Shown piece by piece: positions 45,339 through 56,759 of a stretch of DNA of 64,000 nt. Source of the stretch: Juglans regia. Its lineage: Eukaryota > Streptophyta > Magnoliopsida > Fagales > Juglandaceae. A model generated the notes under the pieces. It saw nothing but the letters and a program-made list of their open reading frames with translations. It was not told where the DNA came from and did no database searches. Each line of letters starts with the position of its first letter. Position 1 is the first letter of the stretch. A program made the translations under genes and the position numbers. The DNA is taken from assembly GCF_001411555.2 (NCBI RefSeq), contig NC_049911.1, positions 31,531,044-31,595,043 on the forward strand, read 5' to 3'.

Positions 45339-46346
45339 AACCTGGGGTCTTCAGGATCACAACCAAGTTCAGATGCCACATCATATTATTTGACTTGTTT
45401 GGTGTTAACGATATTAATATATCATAAAGTTTGTATCTTTTTCTTCTGAAAGGTTGTTAAATAGTATCTCTCTTTTGTGAATGAATGCCACTGAGGGAGA
45501 GTATTGTTTGGTCCGAGTGATGATAATTGTCTCAATAATTCACCGTGACCAGCGGAGTCTATCAGCATGACTTGAATCCCTCCATATTCATGGGTAAAAA
45601 AGTGAAAAACAAACTCCAATCTTACACTGGATTTAAATTATTAGAAAATTATTTGTTATCTTTTATTTATCTGTTAATAATTTTACCCGCTTGATACATT
45701 AAAAGATGATAAGATGATGATTGTCGAAAGAGAATAACGAATAATAATTTTTTTAAATCGATATTGTTCTTAGGGATTGAAAATGAACAAAGAAATAAAA
45801 GTCTACACCAAAATACGTATTTTCCATATTAAAGTTAATTGATCAAAAAACAGAGCATATGTTGGTATCCCTAATATAGAGACAAAAAAATAGGAAGTAC
45901 CAACAAAAAGAACTAGTTGTTTGATATAATATAATAGGATGAAAACCTAATAGGGTTCCAATATTGGGATGAAGGTGATATCAAAGTTTGTGCAGCACTT
46001 AAGTGTGAGGAAATAATTGAAGAACCCTCCAAGACAAAGGTCAAACTCACTCACTCACATTTCAAATGATGTTTTGAAGTTGTCGGGGTGCAAGATCCAA
46101 AGGAAAATCACATGTAATCATGTGACCATTAAATCTGGTCTAATACATATAGATCTGCCAAAACCCACCCGGAACTCATGACAAATACAAGAGAACAAGA
46201 CCATAGAACAAACAAGCAAAGATATGCATCTAAGACTATTTTGGAGCTGCAATTCATCCATCTTCCGATTATGGAATCCCCCTTCCAGTGCTATCGATTC
46301 TATTGAATTATCAATATTTCAGAAATTTCAGTAAGTTTTCAAAAAA

Positions 46347-46353
<7 letters not shown>

Positions 46354-46382
<29 letters not shown>
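46354..46382. repeat. (GA)n microsatellite
   Basis: An uninterrupted GA run of about 29 bases. Confidence 0.9.
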
Positions 46383-46425
46383 CAGAGATGGACGAAACAG
46401 CCTGTGGTTAATATTTTGGACCCTT

Positions 46426-46640
46426 CTAGAGTCACCGCAGGGAGCTCCCAGCGCTAGTGTACTTGAAGTGTTTTTTTTTTTTTTTCATTTTTAACATACA
46501 TTTTTTTAATATTTTTAAATATTTTAAAAAAATTAAAAAAAAATCCCATCACTATTAAAAAACATTTTTTAATAAAAAAATAAAAGAAAATTAAAAAAAA
46601 AATCCCAGCGGGAGCTCCAAGCTCCCATCGGGAAAACTAG
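46426..46640. mobile_element. Candidate MITE with GGGAGCTCCC ends
   Basis: The left end CTAGAGTCACCGCAGGGAGC and the right end, read in reverse complement as CTAGTTTTCCCGATGGGAGC, are similar. Both flank a low-complexity A/T core. The GC-rich ends contain GGGAGCTCC palindromes. No target duplication was found, so the borders are approximate. Confidence 0.5.
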
Positions 46641-46719
46641 TATTATCATAATATTTTATCGAGTAGCTGAGCTCTGTTTGACGACTTGACGCATGCGTCA
46701 ATATATGTACTAACATTTA

Positions 46720-46951
46720 GGGAAATGCTTTGGGTCCCGAATTCGGACCCAAAGTGTGTCCCGAATGTTTTTTTTTTTTTTTTTTTACTGAAAGATTAAA
46801 AATATTCTTTTTAATGATATTATAATTTTTTTTATTTTTTTTTAAAATATTTATGATGATTAAAAAAATATATAAAAAAAAATTAAAAAAAATAAAATGC
46901 TTATTCGGGACACAAAATGGGTCCCGAATTCGGGACCCATAGCAGTGCCCA
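46720..46951. mobile_element. MITE with GGGTCCCGAATTCGG ends and 9-bp duplication
   Basis: About 47 bases at each end are inverted repeats, including TGGGTCCCGAATTCGGGACC on the right arm and GTGTCCCGAAT in both arms. The core is a poly-T and A/T tract. TAACATTTA occurs at 46711-46719 and 46952-46960, a perfect 9-bp target duplication. The repeat ends differ from those of the 172-bp family, so this is a separate Mutator-type MITE. Confidence 0.87.
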
Positions 46952-48080
46952 TAACATTTATCATTTGGAAAGAAGACCCGCTAACACGACAGCCATCTGT
47001 CACAAATTAAATGACAGCTCGCTCTGAACCACGTGAAGAAGATAACCTGTTCTGATGGTGTATAGGACCCATGGATTGATTCCCTAAACATCGTGGCACG
47101 AGTGGATGCCACATGGATGTAACAGGTTTTTGTTTCTCTCATTTGAATTATGCGATCAGAATCAGGACTTGTCTGCAAGAGATTTTGTTGCCTATTCCAT
47201 TCAAAACACATGTGCCTACCCATCTATTTCTGAATTTATTTGCATAACAAGGAATTTCAAAAGTAATGATAATTTCAAAAATATTTTGTTCCCACTTCCC
47301 ACAATGTTGTTCCTGATTAGCTCATATAAATTATTATTTAACGTCTCACACTCCATAATTTATAAAAAAAATTATAAATATAATATATAAAAATAAATAA
47401 TAACTTATGTATAGAATTATTCAATTATTATCAAAAAACTTATTTATTTTAAGTGTATATGAAATCCTTTATAACCCTTCTGACGTACGGGGGGGCGTGA
47501 CAAAGAAAGAAGGAAATAAGATGCTCGTAAAGTGTCTGGCACTCATGACCTGACACGACCCATTCTTCAAAATATCAAAGCGGGGCCACTAAAGAGACTT
47601 ATTTCATTTCAAAATCCATATCGACAACTTTCGGCTATAAAGCAGGATGTTTTCGAGTATAAATAACCCTTGTGGCTAGCGTATGGCCTCATGTGCAAAT
47701 TTTATATTTCAGTATTTTCTAAAGTAGATGCAGATATCTCGGTATATATAGATAATAATACTAGAAAACATAGATTAATGCTTATAAAGAGATTCATTTC
47801 TAAGCTGCATGTTTGATTTCTGAAAAATGGCTTTCTTATTCAAGTGAATAGGTAGATAGATATAGACTTGTAAATCCAAATTTGCAAGTCAAGGAACACT
47901 TCTCTCTACTCATGGAATAACAACAAACAAACCTCTTCATTCCCATTGAAACATATACATCAATATAGGACATAGAAGTTTTGAGTTCCAAACGAGAATC
48001 ATAAGTTAAGTTCCCAGATATTAGTAAAAAGGAAAAAAAAAAAAAAAAAAACAGAGAATTCACAAGAAAGAGAACATAAC

Positions 48081-49290
48081 TTATGGAGATGGAGGCCAAC
48101 CATAAAGCCCTGCATAATCAATTCCTTCATAAAACCTCAGCTCAAGCTCCTCCAACCTTCCCTCATCATCCCACATCCCATAGTAACTACTGTCATCATC
48201 ATCATCTTCGTCAAAATCTCCTATGTCACCGGCAACAAATTCCCAGGCTAAATACTCGAAAGTATCAGAGGAATCCGAGCAATCATCCCATTCGTTCCTT
48301 TCGTAATAGTCGACCACTAGGGGACCCAAAACCTTCAATTTTGGCAACTTCTCCTTGAGGAACTTGTCATCAAGTTTCACATCCCAACACCCTCTCAAAT
48401 CCAAAAATTCAAGCTCAGGACATCTTGATAGTATCTCAAGAACGCTTCGAGTGCTGATAAGATGGTAAGCCATCTCAAGATGCTTGAGCTTAGGCATTGT
48501 GGATGCAATGGCGTATGCCTCATCATCCTGCATGGGCTTGCCTGCAGTATCTAATGGGTGCAAGTTGCGGCACAGCCCCACAAGCAATTTGCAGTTCTTT
48601 CCGATGGCCTCCAATGCTCGAGCACCGATTTTACCACAGTAGCTCACATCCAAGAATGTGATCATAGAGAGCTTACCAGCAATCTTTTCCACTATTGGAT
48701 CGCTCATTTCGCTTCTAGGCAGCCGCAATGTCTGCAGGGAGCCAGCACTTGCAAAACCAAGAGATTGATACCCAGTTACATAATGTAAATTGGAAAAGGG
48801 TCCCAAACACCACTATAATTTCAGTACTGGAGTTATTTGAATAAATTCAAATGCAAAAGGCATCACTATAAACTATGTATTTATACATATTTTTTCCAGA
48901 ACAAATGAACTGTAAGGAGCATTTATTCTAAATCAAGGAATGAAAACTGGAATTCTAATTTAAACTGTGCAATTCTGCTTACTTCTCTGCAATGAAAGTG
49001 AAAATCATATCACTGTGGAGACCAGACACACACAGCTTTCGTAGTGATCCACGGCTTCTAGTGATTAGCATCTGAAGCATCTGATCAAGATGGTCCGACT
49101 GGCATCGGTTGCTCCATTCCTCAATGTCTATCTCTTGCCAGCAATAAGGTCCTACCACTACTTTGCGCCATGATTTGCAAACCCTGGGAATCACTGTCAG
49201 TGTCTCCTGGAGACACAGATTGTTGAAGATTAGCCCCAGTGCATCAGGTATTAATTCGTCCCAGCGCCGATAATTACTTCCCTCTTCCAT
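48081..49290 (-). CDS. FBW2: F-box protein, FBW2-like, 2 exons
   Basis: Exons 49290-48983 and 48747-48081; 324 residues, close to the 317 I recall for Arabidopsis FBW2. The F-box lies at about 8-50 (WDELIPDALGLIFNNLCLQE, VCKSWRKVV). Leucine-rich stretches follow (FLDVSYCGKIG, LEFLDLRGCWDVKLDDKF). The acidic tail ends in WPPSP, as in FBW2. FBW2 is the substrate receptor of an SCF ubiquitin ligase that promotes turnover of ARGONAUTE1, so the gene probably tunes small-RNA silencing; that role is carried over from Arabidopsis. The exon 2 acceptor TTTTGCAAG|TGCT was chosen because it restores IAENAGSLQTL, the family sequence at this point. An asparagine/aspartate-rich run (DFDEDDDDDSS) in the tail is low complexity. 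The gene probably has a 5' UTR intron. Confidence 0.93.
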
Positions 49291-49301
49291 CTATCGTCCG
49301 C

Positions 49302-50284
49302 CTTCAGAAAATGGAAGAGAATAAACTGGGGAAAAAACAACAACGCATTTAGTCCCTTCCGTTAAGAATGGAAACGGCATTATGAATCTGCCTTCGGGTA
49401 TCTCTAATGCAAAATAGGCCCCAATCCTAACATTTTGTTAGAAACCATTGGAAAAACACCGAACAACAAAGAGTATGGTATAAAAGTTACGAGCAGAAGT
49501 TCAAAAAAAGTACATATCTACAATCATTGCCGGTAATCAAACTTAGAGAGTACGATACTTGGGGCTGTAAAATCCACAGAAGGAAACCCAGAGGAACCAA
49601 TAGAAAAGATCACCAGTAGAGCACCCAGAACCAGAAGAACAGTGCAAAGAAAAAGGAAAAACTTCAAAGATAATACCAGTGTAGCAGCCCGAGACACGGT
49701 TCAAGAACAAATAGAATTTATTTTCGATAAAAACGAAGCAAAAACAAAATTTTGGGGAAAGACAAGAAACGATGCAAATTTGCAGATCCATCAACGCTAA
49801 TATGAGTTTATCAGCCAGAAATTAATGTCATATTAGAAAATACATAACCTGAAGATATAAAAACATAACGTAATTTAAGCCATTGCATATGAAGCACGAA
49901 ATCAGCACCTCTCAACAGGAAAATAGGAGAAACTAGAACTCTGCTGAGTTACTGGGGGAAAAAAAAAAAAAAAACTTGGGAGAAGAAAGGAAAATCAACT
50001 TTAATTTCCTAGATTTACCATCATTTCTGAAGAAAGGAACACAAGCCCCCACTGAACTGGTGCAGGTAACGACTACTTCACTCAGAAGTACCGAACTTTG
50101 ATATTTTGGAAACATAGACAACATCAAGCATGCAAGTCACAGATTCAACTTCATGTTCTTTTCCCCAGTTACAAAAGGTGGGAAGAAAGAAAAAACTCTA
50201 ATAAAATACAAATACAACCAAAAGAAATAAGACATTCCTTAAAAAATCCCTGCCTATGGGGATTTGGATCATGCAAAGACTCAC
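49302..50284 (-). other. Probable 5' UTR intron of the FBW2-like gene
   Basis: On the minus strand AAACCG|GTGAGTC (exon end at 50285) is a strong 5' splice site. TTTTCTGAAG|GCGGACG (exon start at 49301) is an acceptor 11 bases before the ATG. The 983 bases between carry no coding frame. This is inferred from splice signals only. Confidence 0.45.
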
Positions 50285-50522
50285 CGGTTTGTCCGCCTCA
50301 AACGCAGGGGGGAAGGAGAGGAAAGAGGGGGAGGGGGTGAGGCAAAAGGCAGAGAGAAATGAAAGCTACGGATGGTCCTATCCACCCCACCTACCCACAG
50401 CTTGAATGCAACCACCAGCACCAACAATAGAAAGACCAAGAGTAAAAACAACGAATACAAGTAAACGTATACGTATGCTGAGATCAAAATACCAGAAAAA
50501 TAAGGCCGTAGATTTTATTCCC

Positions 50523-50565
50523 AGAGAGAGAGAGAGAGAGAGGGGGGGGGGGGGGGGGGGGGGGG
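50523..50565. repeat. (GA)n followed by a run of 24 G
   Basis: About 19 bases of GA repeat pass into 24 consecutive G. A second GA run lies at 50635-50656. They sit in the probable leader or promoter of the FBW2-like gene, where its sense strand reads as C and CT tracts. Confidence 0.9.
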
Positions 50566-50814
50566 CAATAATGGTAGTGTAACTGTGACACTCAAAAGAC
50601 TGTAAAACTTGATGCGTGTGATTGTGTGCGCGACGAGAGAGAGAGAGAGAGAGAGACCGACACGGGTAAGTAGTTTAGAGGAATTGAATGGAGGTGGTGA
50701 AACAGTGAGACTCACGAGTTAAATTCCCGTACGTGAGAGTCAGATGAGAGGTGCCGGGTTTCTCCTTTCAACAGACAACAGTGGTTGGACGCGGAAGCGT
50801 TGAAAGAATGAGCA

Positions 50815-51011
50815 CTCGTTTGTTTTGATAATTAAGATAAATTGAGATTAAAATTAAAATATAAAATAAATTTTAATATTTTTTAATATTATTTTTTATT
50901 TAAAAATTTAAAAAAATTGAGTTGTATATTTTATTTTATATTAAAATTTAAAAAAATTATAATAATTAGATGAAATAAAATGAGATGAGATATTTTCTAA
51001 AAACAAACGAT
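50815..51011. mobile_element. Tourist-like MITE
   Basis: Ends ACTCGTTTGTTTTGATAATT and ATTTTCTAAAAACAAACGA are inverted repeats. The inner AATGAGATGAGATA motif and A/T core match the family. Exact ends and duplication are unclear. Confidence 0.6.
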
Positions 51012-51378
51012 GTCTGACTCTTGACCACAGTATACAAGAAGGAAAATATTCTAACTGTAAAATAATTATACAAAATTAATCTTACAAATCGATATAGTTT
51101 AATATGATTTGTCAAATTATAAAATTATTTTTATTATAAAGTATATCTAACAAATCAGATGTAACTATATCAATTTATAAAATTACTTTTATATTATTTG
51201 TTTATAGATGTAGCAGTACTCATACAAAAAAATTTCTTAAGAAAACTTTCTATTGTTAATTTTACATGTTAACATCGTGTTTCTCACATCATTTGGTTCC
51301 AACAGGTCTTCAAGATTAAGCCATGCACAAAGAAGAATATACTACGACTTTGAGAGGGTGGCCTTGAAGCCGAGAAGT

Positions 51379-51790
51379 CTCTGATACCAAAGTTAGTAAA
51401 TACTCTTAGAGTGTAGTAAATAAGTAAGTTTAGGGATTAGAGAAATTTTCTCGTACATAAGATCAACTATTTATGCTATGAGAGGGTGCAGATAATCTTT
51501 TCCGCAAAGTCCATATTTCCCTTTTTTGTATCTGCCGTCAGACTCTCTTTAATGTGGCGTGTCTTTGTGTCGGCTTCATAATTGTGGCGTGTGACTTAAT
51601 TAGCAGCACCATTAATGTGAAGTGGTTCCATAACCTCCGATCCAATTTATACGAGTCGTTGATAGTCAGATGCCGATTAATCGAGAGTCCTATATGTTTC
51701 TCTTGTAACCAGTGCACATTTTATTATCGTGTGTGGCCGCAATTATGTCAAGTCGAGCTATCTTGTCAACTAGACGGCGCCTTTCCCTAA
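51379..51790 (-). mobile_element. LTR-retrotransposon remnant with tRNA-Met primer site
   Basis: On the minus strand TGGTATCAGAG (51389-51379) is the classic primer-binding site complementary to initiator tRNA-Met. It is preceded, at higher coordinates, by about 400 bases of LTR-like sequence with a TATA-like motif (AGCATAAATAG) and the phrase TATTTACTAACTT at the LTR end. Only a short leader follows (51300-51378) and no gag or pol frame is present, so this is one truncated LTR. The outer border near 51790 is approximate. Confidence 0.6.
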
Positions 51791-52216
51791 TTGATATTTC
51801 ATTTATTGTTTGGATAAAAAACTTCATTGGGCTGAATTTTTGGGCCGAGGTCCCATGAGTAAGGGAAAAATCATTACATTTTATTTTTGGATTGATTACT
51901 CTAGTAATAAGTATACTTTATAAATAAAATAAAACATAAAATCAAAGAGACATACACAAATAAAGCGTAAAATATTTATTATTATTCATATAAATTTTCT
52001 CAATAATATTAAATATGCAATAAAGAATAGAAAAATCCATTTACGTGTTTTTTTCTCTTGTTTTATTTTTCTCTTGCATTTTAAATCATATTCACATCAA
52101 TAAAAGTGTGAGTGAAGTTGCATCAAAGGTTTAATGGTAAAAATCCATGTTAGTGGCCTGCGCATGAATAGTGTACATTGCGAGAAAAAACAAACAGTTA
52201 AAAGAACGTGCTTTTA

Positions 52217-52446
52217 GGAATAGTTTGGATTCAAAGATGAGTTAAGATGGATTGAGATGATTTATGAATAGTAAAATAAAAGTTGAATTATTTATTATAT
52301 TTTGCATAGAAATTTGGGAAAGTTATTTTAAAATTTGAAAAAATTGAATTGTTTATTACATTTTGTGTGGAAATTTGAAAAAATTGTAATGATGAGATGA
52401 GATGAATTGAGGTGAGTTGAGATGGGTTACGAATACAAACGAGACC
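52217..52446. mobile_element. Tourist-like MITE
   Basis: Starts GGAATAGTTTGGATTC and ends GAATACAAACGAGACC. TTTA is found on both sides. GATGAGATGAGATGAATTGA near the right end and an internal repeat of TTGAATTGTTTATTACATTT type match the family core. Confidence 0.7.
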
Positions 52447-52872
52447 TTTACGTTAATGTCAATTAATGTTTTCTATAGAAAAATCTCACTCGTACCACCT
52501 TAAATATAACATTCAAGTAACATCACTAGCAATAACCAAACATGTTAAGATTAGCATAACTCTTTTTATGACATAAACGATAAATCAAACTTGAAATATC
52601 TTATCTATAAGTATAAGTGATCGAATTTGATTTATAAAATAAATTTTAAAATTTAATTTTTATAAATCAAATTATGTCAAGTGAATGATATGTGGTGTAA
52701 AAATATTAGAATAATATTTATTGGGAGGGAGGGGGAATAGTCATTCTTTCTGACAAGACAAATTGTATCCCCAAAGATCGAGATTAAGGGTAGATGCCAC
52801 CACCATCAGATGAATTGAATTTGATTGATATAATTATTTTTTTTTCTCCAATTGTAATTCACATGAATTGAT

Positions 52873-53585
52873 AAGGGTGTAATCAGTTCGATTCGGGGGA
52901 GTCTTAGGACCAGAACGAAAATTTCAGTCCACCATTTTTCCAAATTGAGACCAGACTAATTACTCCTATAGATCAGACCAAACTGTTAGCTATCGGTCTA
53001 GGCCAATATAAAATAGGTCAAACATTTAAAAAGTCCAAAATCACTTCTAATGTATATTTTCGACAAATCTATACAAAAAGACCCACAATATTTACACTTT
53101 GAATATCAACTATTTATATTTATTTGTACATTTTGTACTAGAAAATAGCTTTAAAATGTTGAAAATATTATCAAGATTATCCATATCGATCAACGAGAAT
53201 CAACAAAAAATAAAAAAATAAAAAATAGAGAAAATGAAATCGAAAAATATAATATCATTCAAGCTCCAAATACATATGGTTAATAGTGACAGGTTAGATA
53301 AAAATTACACAATTAGCTTATATAACTACTATATAAAATAATATATATAATATTTTAAAAACTATATATATATATATATATTTCGGTCAGTCTGATCCAA
53401 AAAAAAACATCCCAGGATCAAATTGAAAATCAAAATTCTAAGGTTATATGGACCAGACGGGAATGAATCGATATACTTATCGGTTCGATCCGATCCAATA
53501 TTCTTATCGGTTTGATCCGGTCGATATACTTACCGGTCCAATCAGGTTGGATTTTTGGGTCAAAATCAGTAAACTTACACCCCTA
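52873..53585. mobile_element. hAT-like non-autonomous element
   Basis: The left end AAGGGTGTAATCAGTTCGAT and the right end, read in reverse complement as AGGGGTGTAAGTTTACTGAT, are inverted repeats. GAATTGA lies next to both ends (GAATTGAT left, GAATTGAA right), a probable 7-8 bp duplication as in hAT elements. The right subterminal region repeats CGGTTCGATCCG-type motifs, typical of hAT binding sites. No transposase frame is present in its 0.7 kb. Confidence 0.65.
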
Positions 53586-54929
53586 GGAATTGAACCCACG
53601 AGGTTGGTTTCCTAATATGGCTTTAGCATTAAGATTTAGCATTGGGAATCTACAATGGATACCTTTTGTACTCTGATAACACTCACCGTCCTTTTTGTCT
53701 TTATATATATTATTAGACAAAGCCATGTGAAGAATAAGAATATGATAATTTTAATTAGGGAAAAACTCAATGACGGTTAGGTATAAAACTCATTTTCACA
53801 CCTACCAATAATTATTGGCCACGTAGGAGGTGCAACCTCTAAACGCCTACACCTGACCCTTCAGAATCATTCATCTTTCTTTCCATTTGCAGCCCCAACC
53901 CCCTTTATGAGCTTTCTCCACTTCCCAACCCCTTTTCGTTCGTCATCCAACACAATTCTGAAGAGATAAACTCATCTAATGTAGTGGATCAACTCATCTC
54001 GCATAACTGATTTCCCCACCCCCTCCCTCTCGCTCAGCGCCTATTTCACCACCTCTTCTTCTTGGGCAGTATTCTCCTTAAGTGGGTAAGTTTTTGATTT
54101 ATGAATTTCACATGTCATTTTCTATTGGAATTTAGGGTTTATTTTTGCATTTCATGTGATTCTAGGGTTCGATTTATGCATTTTCTTGTGGGTATATCTA
54201 TATATTCTGAATATGTTTTTGAATGAGATTGATTTTTAATTTTTAATTTTTAAGGAGGATGGCAACTGAAACATTCTAAACTATGTATTCATACCAATAA
54301 ATAATTTTTTCTGAACTAGATTGTTTGATAAAACTTTTCTAAATGTTATTTGATAAAACATACAACCTATGACAAGTAGACGTGATCTCTTAAATCTTTT
54401 AGCTATTTGATGAATCCACATCTACTTCTTTGTACACCTTCTTATGCATTATGTGTTATCGTTCACTTAAGTAAATATGATGTTTTGGGCGGGTTGAAAA
54501 TACTTGAGATAGCATAAGGTGGTATTAATTTATTGATCTGTTTGTGCATGCTTGGACTTAAGAAAACCTATGACATGTTTGGACTTCTGAAATTTACTTT
54601 TCTGTGAATGGTTCATATTTGATGAAATAGTGAATATATGCCACAAATAAATAAAATTCATATGGATTGCTTGAAAGAATGATTGTGAATTTGGTTGAAA
54701 TAAAATATAGAATGGCATGCATGGAGCGGAGTTCATTGGTATAAAATATACTAGGTTAAATGGTCCTATATATATGTGTGTATGTTTGTGTTGAATAACA
54801 TCAAGGTGGATCCAGACTTTAATGTTGTAGTTGTGTTCATATTTTGTTGTGGTTGTTATCTTTCATATGATGAGGATGATCTTATGACTATGGCTTTTGA
54901 CTTCTGGTTTTTGCAGCAAGTTTGTAGAT

Positions 54930-54967
54930 GAGAAAAACTCAAGGCCGGTCGAGTATAAAAGTGCACC
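54930..54967 (+). repeat. Internal copy of the MULE terminal repeat
   Basis: GAGAAAAACTCAAGGCCGGT, continuing CGAGTATAAAAGTGCACC, closely follows the left terminus of the MULE, and partly resembles the family's right end (GCCG). It lies 1.17 kb inside the element in the same orientation as the left end. Confidence 0.65.
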
Positions 54968-55099
54968 TTGTGTTTGTAAAAATACCTCATACACCGTGTG
55001 CTTGTTTACTACTTGTTTTGATGGATCAACTTGTAGATAGTGATGGATCAACTTGTTGATGTATGCTGACTACTTATTTTTATAATCGTTTCCAGAAAT

Positions 55100-55455
55100 A
55101 TGGAAAATAGTCGCGGAGACACCATATCTAGTTTATGTTCTATGAGGGTAGAAGATGAAATCAAGTCGGGACGAAGACCACTATGTTATTAGGGCATTCC
55201 CTCCATCCCGCGGACGTCAGCCAACCCAAAAGTTTTGTTCAATGGTTTTTGAATTGTCCATATTACAAGGCTCAAAATCAGTGTGAATTTTTTGCATAGG
55301 TTGACCTTATAATGGAACAACCGGATTGATGTAAGCAAGCATTGGAATTAGCACAACGAATGAATGAAAAGTTAGCACATGAACGTGCAAGAATAAAATA
55401 TACAAAATTTCAATCAATGAAGAATAAGTACAAAAGTGTCTTGATTGCGTCTTGA
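55100..55455 (+). pseudogene. GRF-type zinc-finger gene of the MULE, broken
   Basis: From an ATG after an acceptor-like TTCCAG, the remains of a small protein can be followed with one frame change and several stops. The recognisable part is QWFLNCPYYKAQNQCEFFA, with the C..C spacing of the GRF zinc finger, then a charged helix (ALELAQRMNEKLAHERARIK). A TAG at 55297-55299 replaces the tryptophan expected after CEFF(A). Further stops lie at about 55185 and 55336. Small GRF-finger proteins of this kind accompany many plant Mutator-like elements; their role there is not clear to me. Confidence 0.7.
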
Positions 55456-56759
55456 GTTTTATTTATTGCATCATTAGTTAGTTTGAGATTTTTTAAAGTT
55501 AATAATAATATAAATCATTTAATGCTGCTATAAAATGTTCAATGTAAATCGTTCTTGTATTTCGTTTTATGCTATTACAGATCACAATCATCCATTATGC
55601 ATGGAATGTGTCCCTATTTTTTACAAGAAATAATTGCCAACAAAATGTTGCTTATATTAGACAAAAGAAGAGATTGATCTATAACCTAAATGGTAAGAAG
55701 AAAAGGGCATAAACAGAGTAATTACATTAGATCATGTAATTACATCTCTCTGCTACATAAATAGAGATGAAAACAAGGGAGTTCAAAACTTTATAATTAC
55801 ATATATAATTACAATTTTATGAAGATGAAAACAAAGCATAAATCCATTGGTACGCATAAGTTTTACCTCCAAAACTATATAATTACACACTTGCCTCCAA
55901 CGCATGGTCAAAGAGTGGACATACTGCTACACAAGTTTTGACACACGGTTAAATAACAATGTTTTTATACAAGTTTAAACTTGTAGGCATGACAAAGTGT
56001 GGCAACCTGATATAAATATTGCATAATTAAGACAAACAAAAACCTTACAAATCTGTGTCATTGGCCCCAAAAATATAAATAAAACTAGAAAAAGAAAGAT
56101 AAAGACAATTCCAATTCAATATAAAGAACTGCATCATCCAAAAACACAAAGCATACAATCCAAAATGGTAAGAAGAAAAGGGCAAACAGAGTAATGAGAT
56201 ATCCATAGGCAAAACCCATGAGTCTCACACAACCATATCCATCTCACATATCACTTGGCTTATAGTCATCTAGTTTGAGAATTTTTTTACAACCAATAAA
56301 CAGAAAATGTTTAATGAGTCTAATGATCGTCTGGCATATGAAAATCTCACGATGCTCCGAACTCTTTATTTTGTGACATTGTCGGGTCTTGCATATTCCT
56401 TAAAAAAAAAAAAATTAAGATGGTGAAGAAGAAGTCATCAAGTAAAAAGCAAATTCCATTTTTACATGCCAAGGAAAAAAAATTGGAAAGTTAAAAAAAA
56501 TATCTATGTGATGGACATTTGCTTCTTACATGCCCTTCTTGTTTACAAACGTTCCACCGTTTGCTTCTTTATTGGTACATTTTCCTTTGGATTCTTTTGT
56601 CGTAATTATTTGGGCTTTCCTTTAGAAACAACATGTGGCGGATCTTGCAATGAGAAATTAGAGACTATTTGGCTCTGGCTCGTATGTCCCTCTGTGTTAC
56701 AATCATCATCATTCATCAGTTAAAACTCTTAATAAATATTCTTTATTCCCTTAGAAGCA

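Larger units (their letters stand above)
39371..48080. other. 8.7 kb AT-rich spacer with several MITEs
   Basis: No supported coding exon. The left 200 bases are the DAHP synthase leader and promoter. Two Tourist-like elements (40272-40463 and about 40910-41110), two copies of the 172-bp MITE (41876-42044, 43173-43345), a GA microsatellite and two GC-ended MITEs (46426-46640, 46720-46951) are visible. A promoter-like motif at 45329 has no gene after it. A GC-rich patch at 44106-44210 has no tRNA fold or frame that I can recognise. Confidence 0.6.
49291..53748. other. Spacer from FBW2 upstream region to the Mutator-like element
   Basis: Contains the probable FBW2 leader, intron and promoter (to about 50750), then only transposon remnants: a Tourist-like MITE, an LTR remnant, a second Tourist-like MITE and a hAT-like element. 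The stretches between them (51012-51300, 51800-52216, 52447-52872, 53586-53748) show nothing I recognise. Confidence 0.6.

Noticed and set aside
45422..45619. 65-codon minus-strand frame with protein-like composition
   Set aside because: No family recognised and no splice partners found, so it is not listed as a gene; it is mentioned as a finding for a database check.
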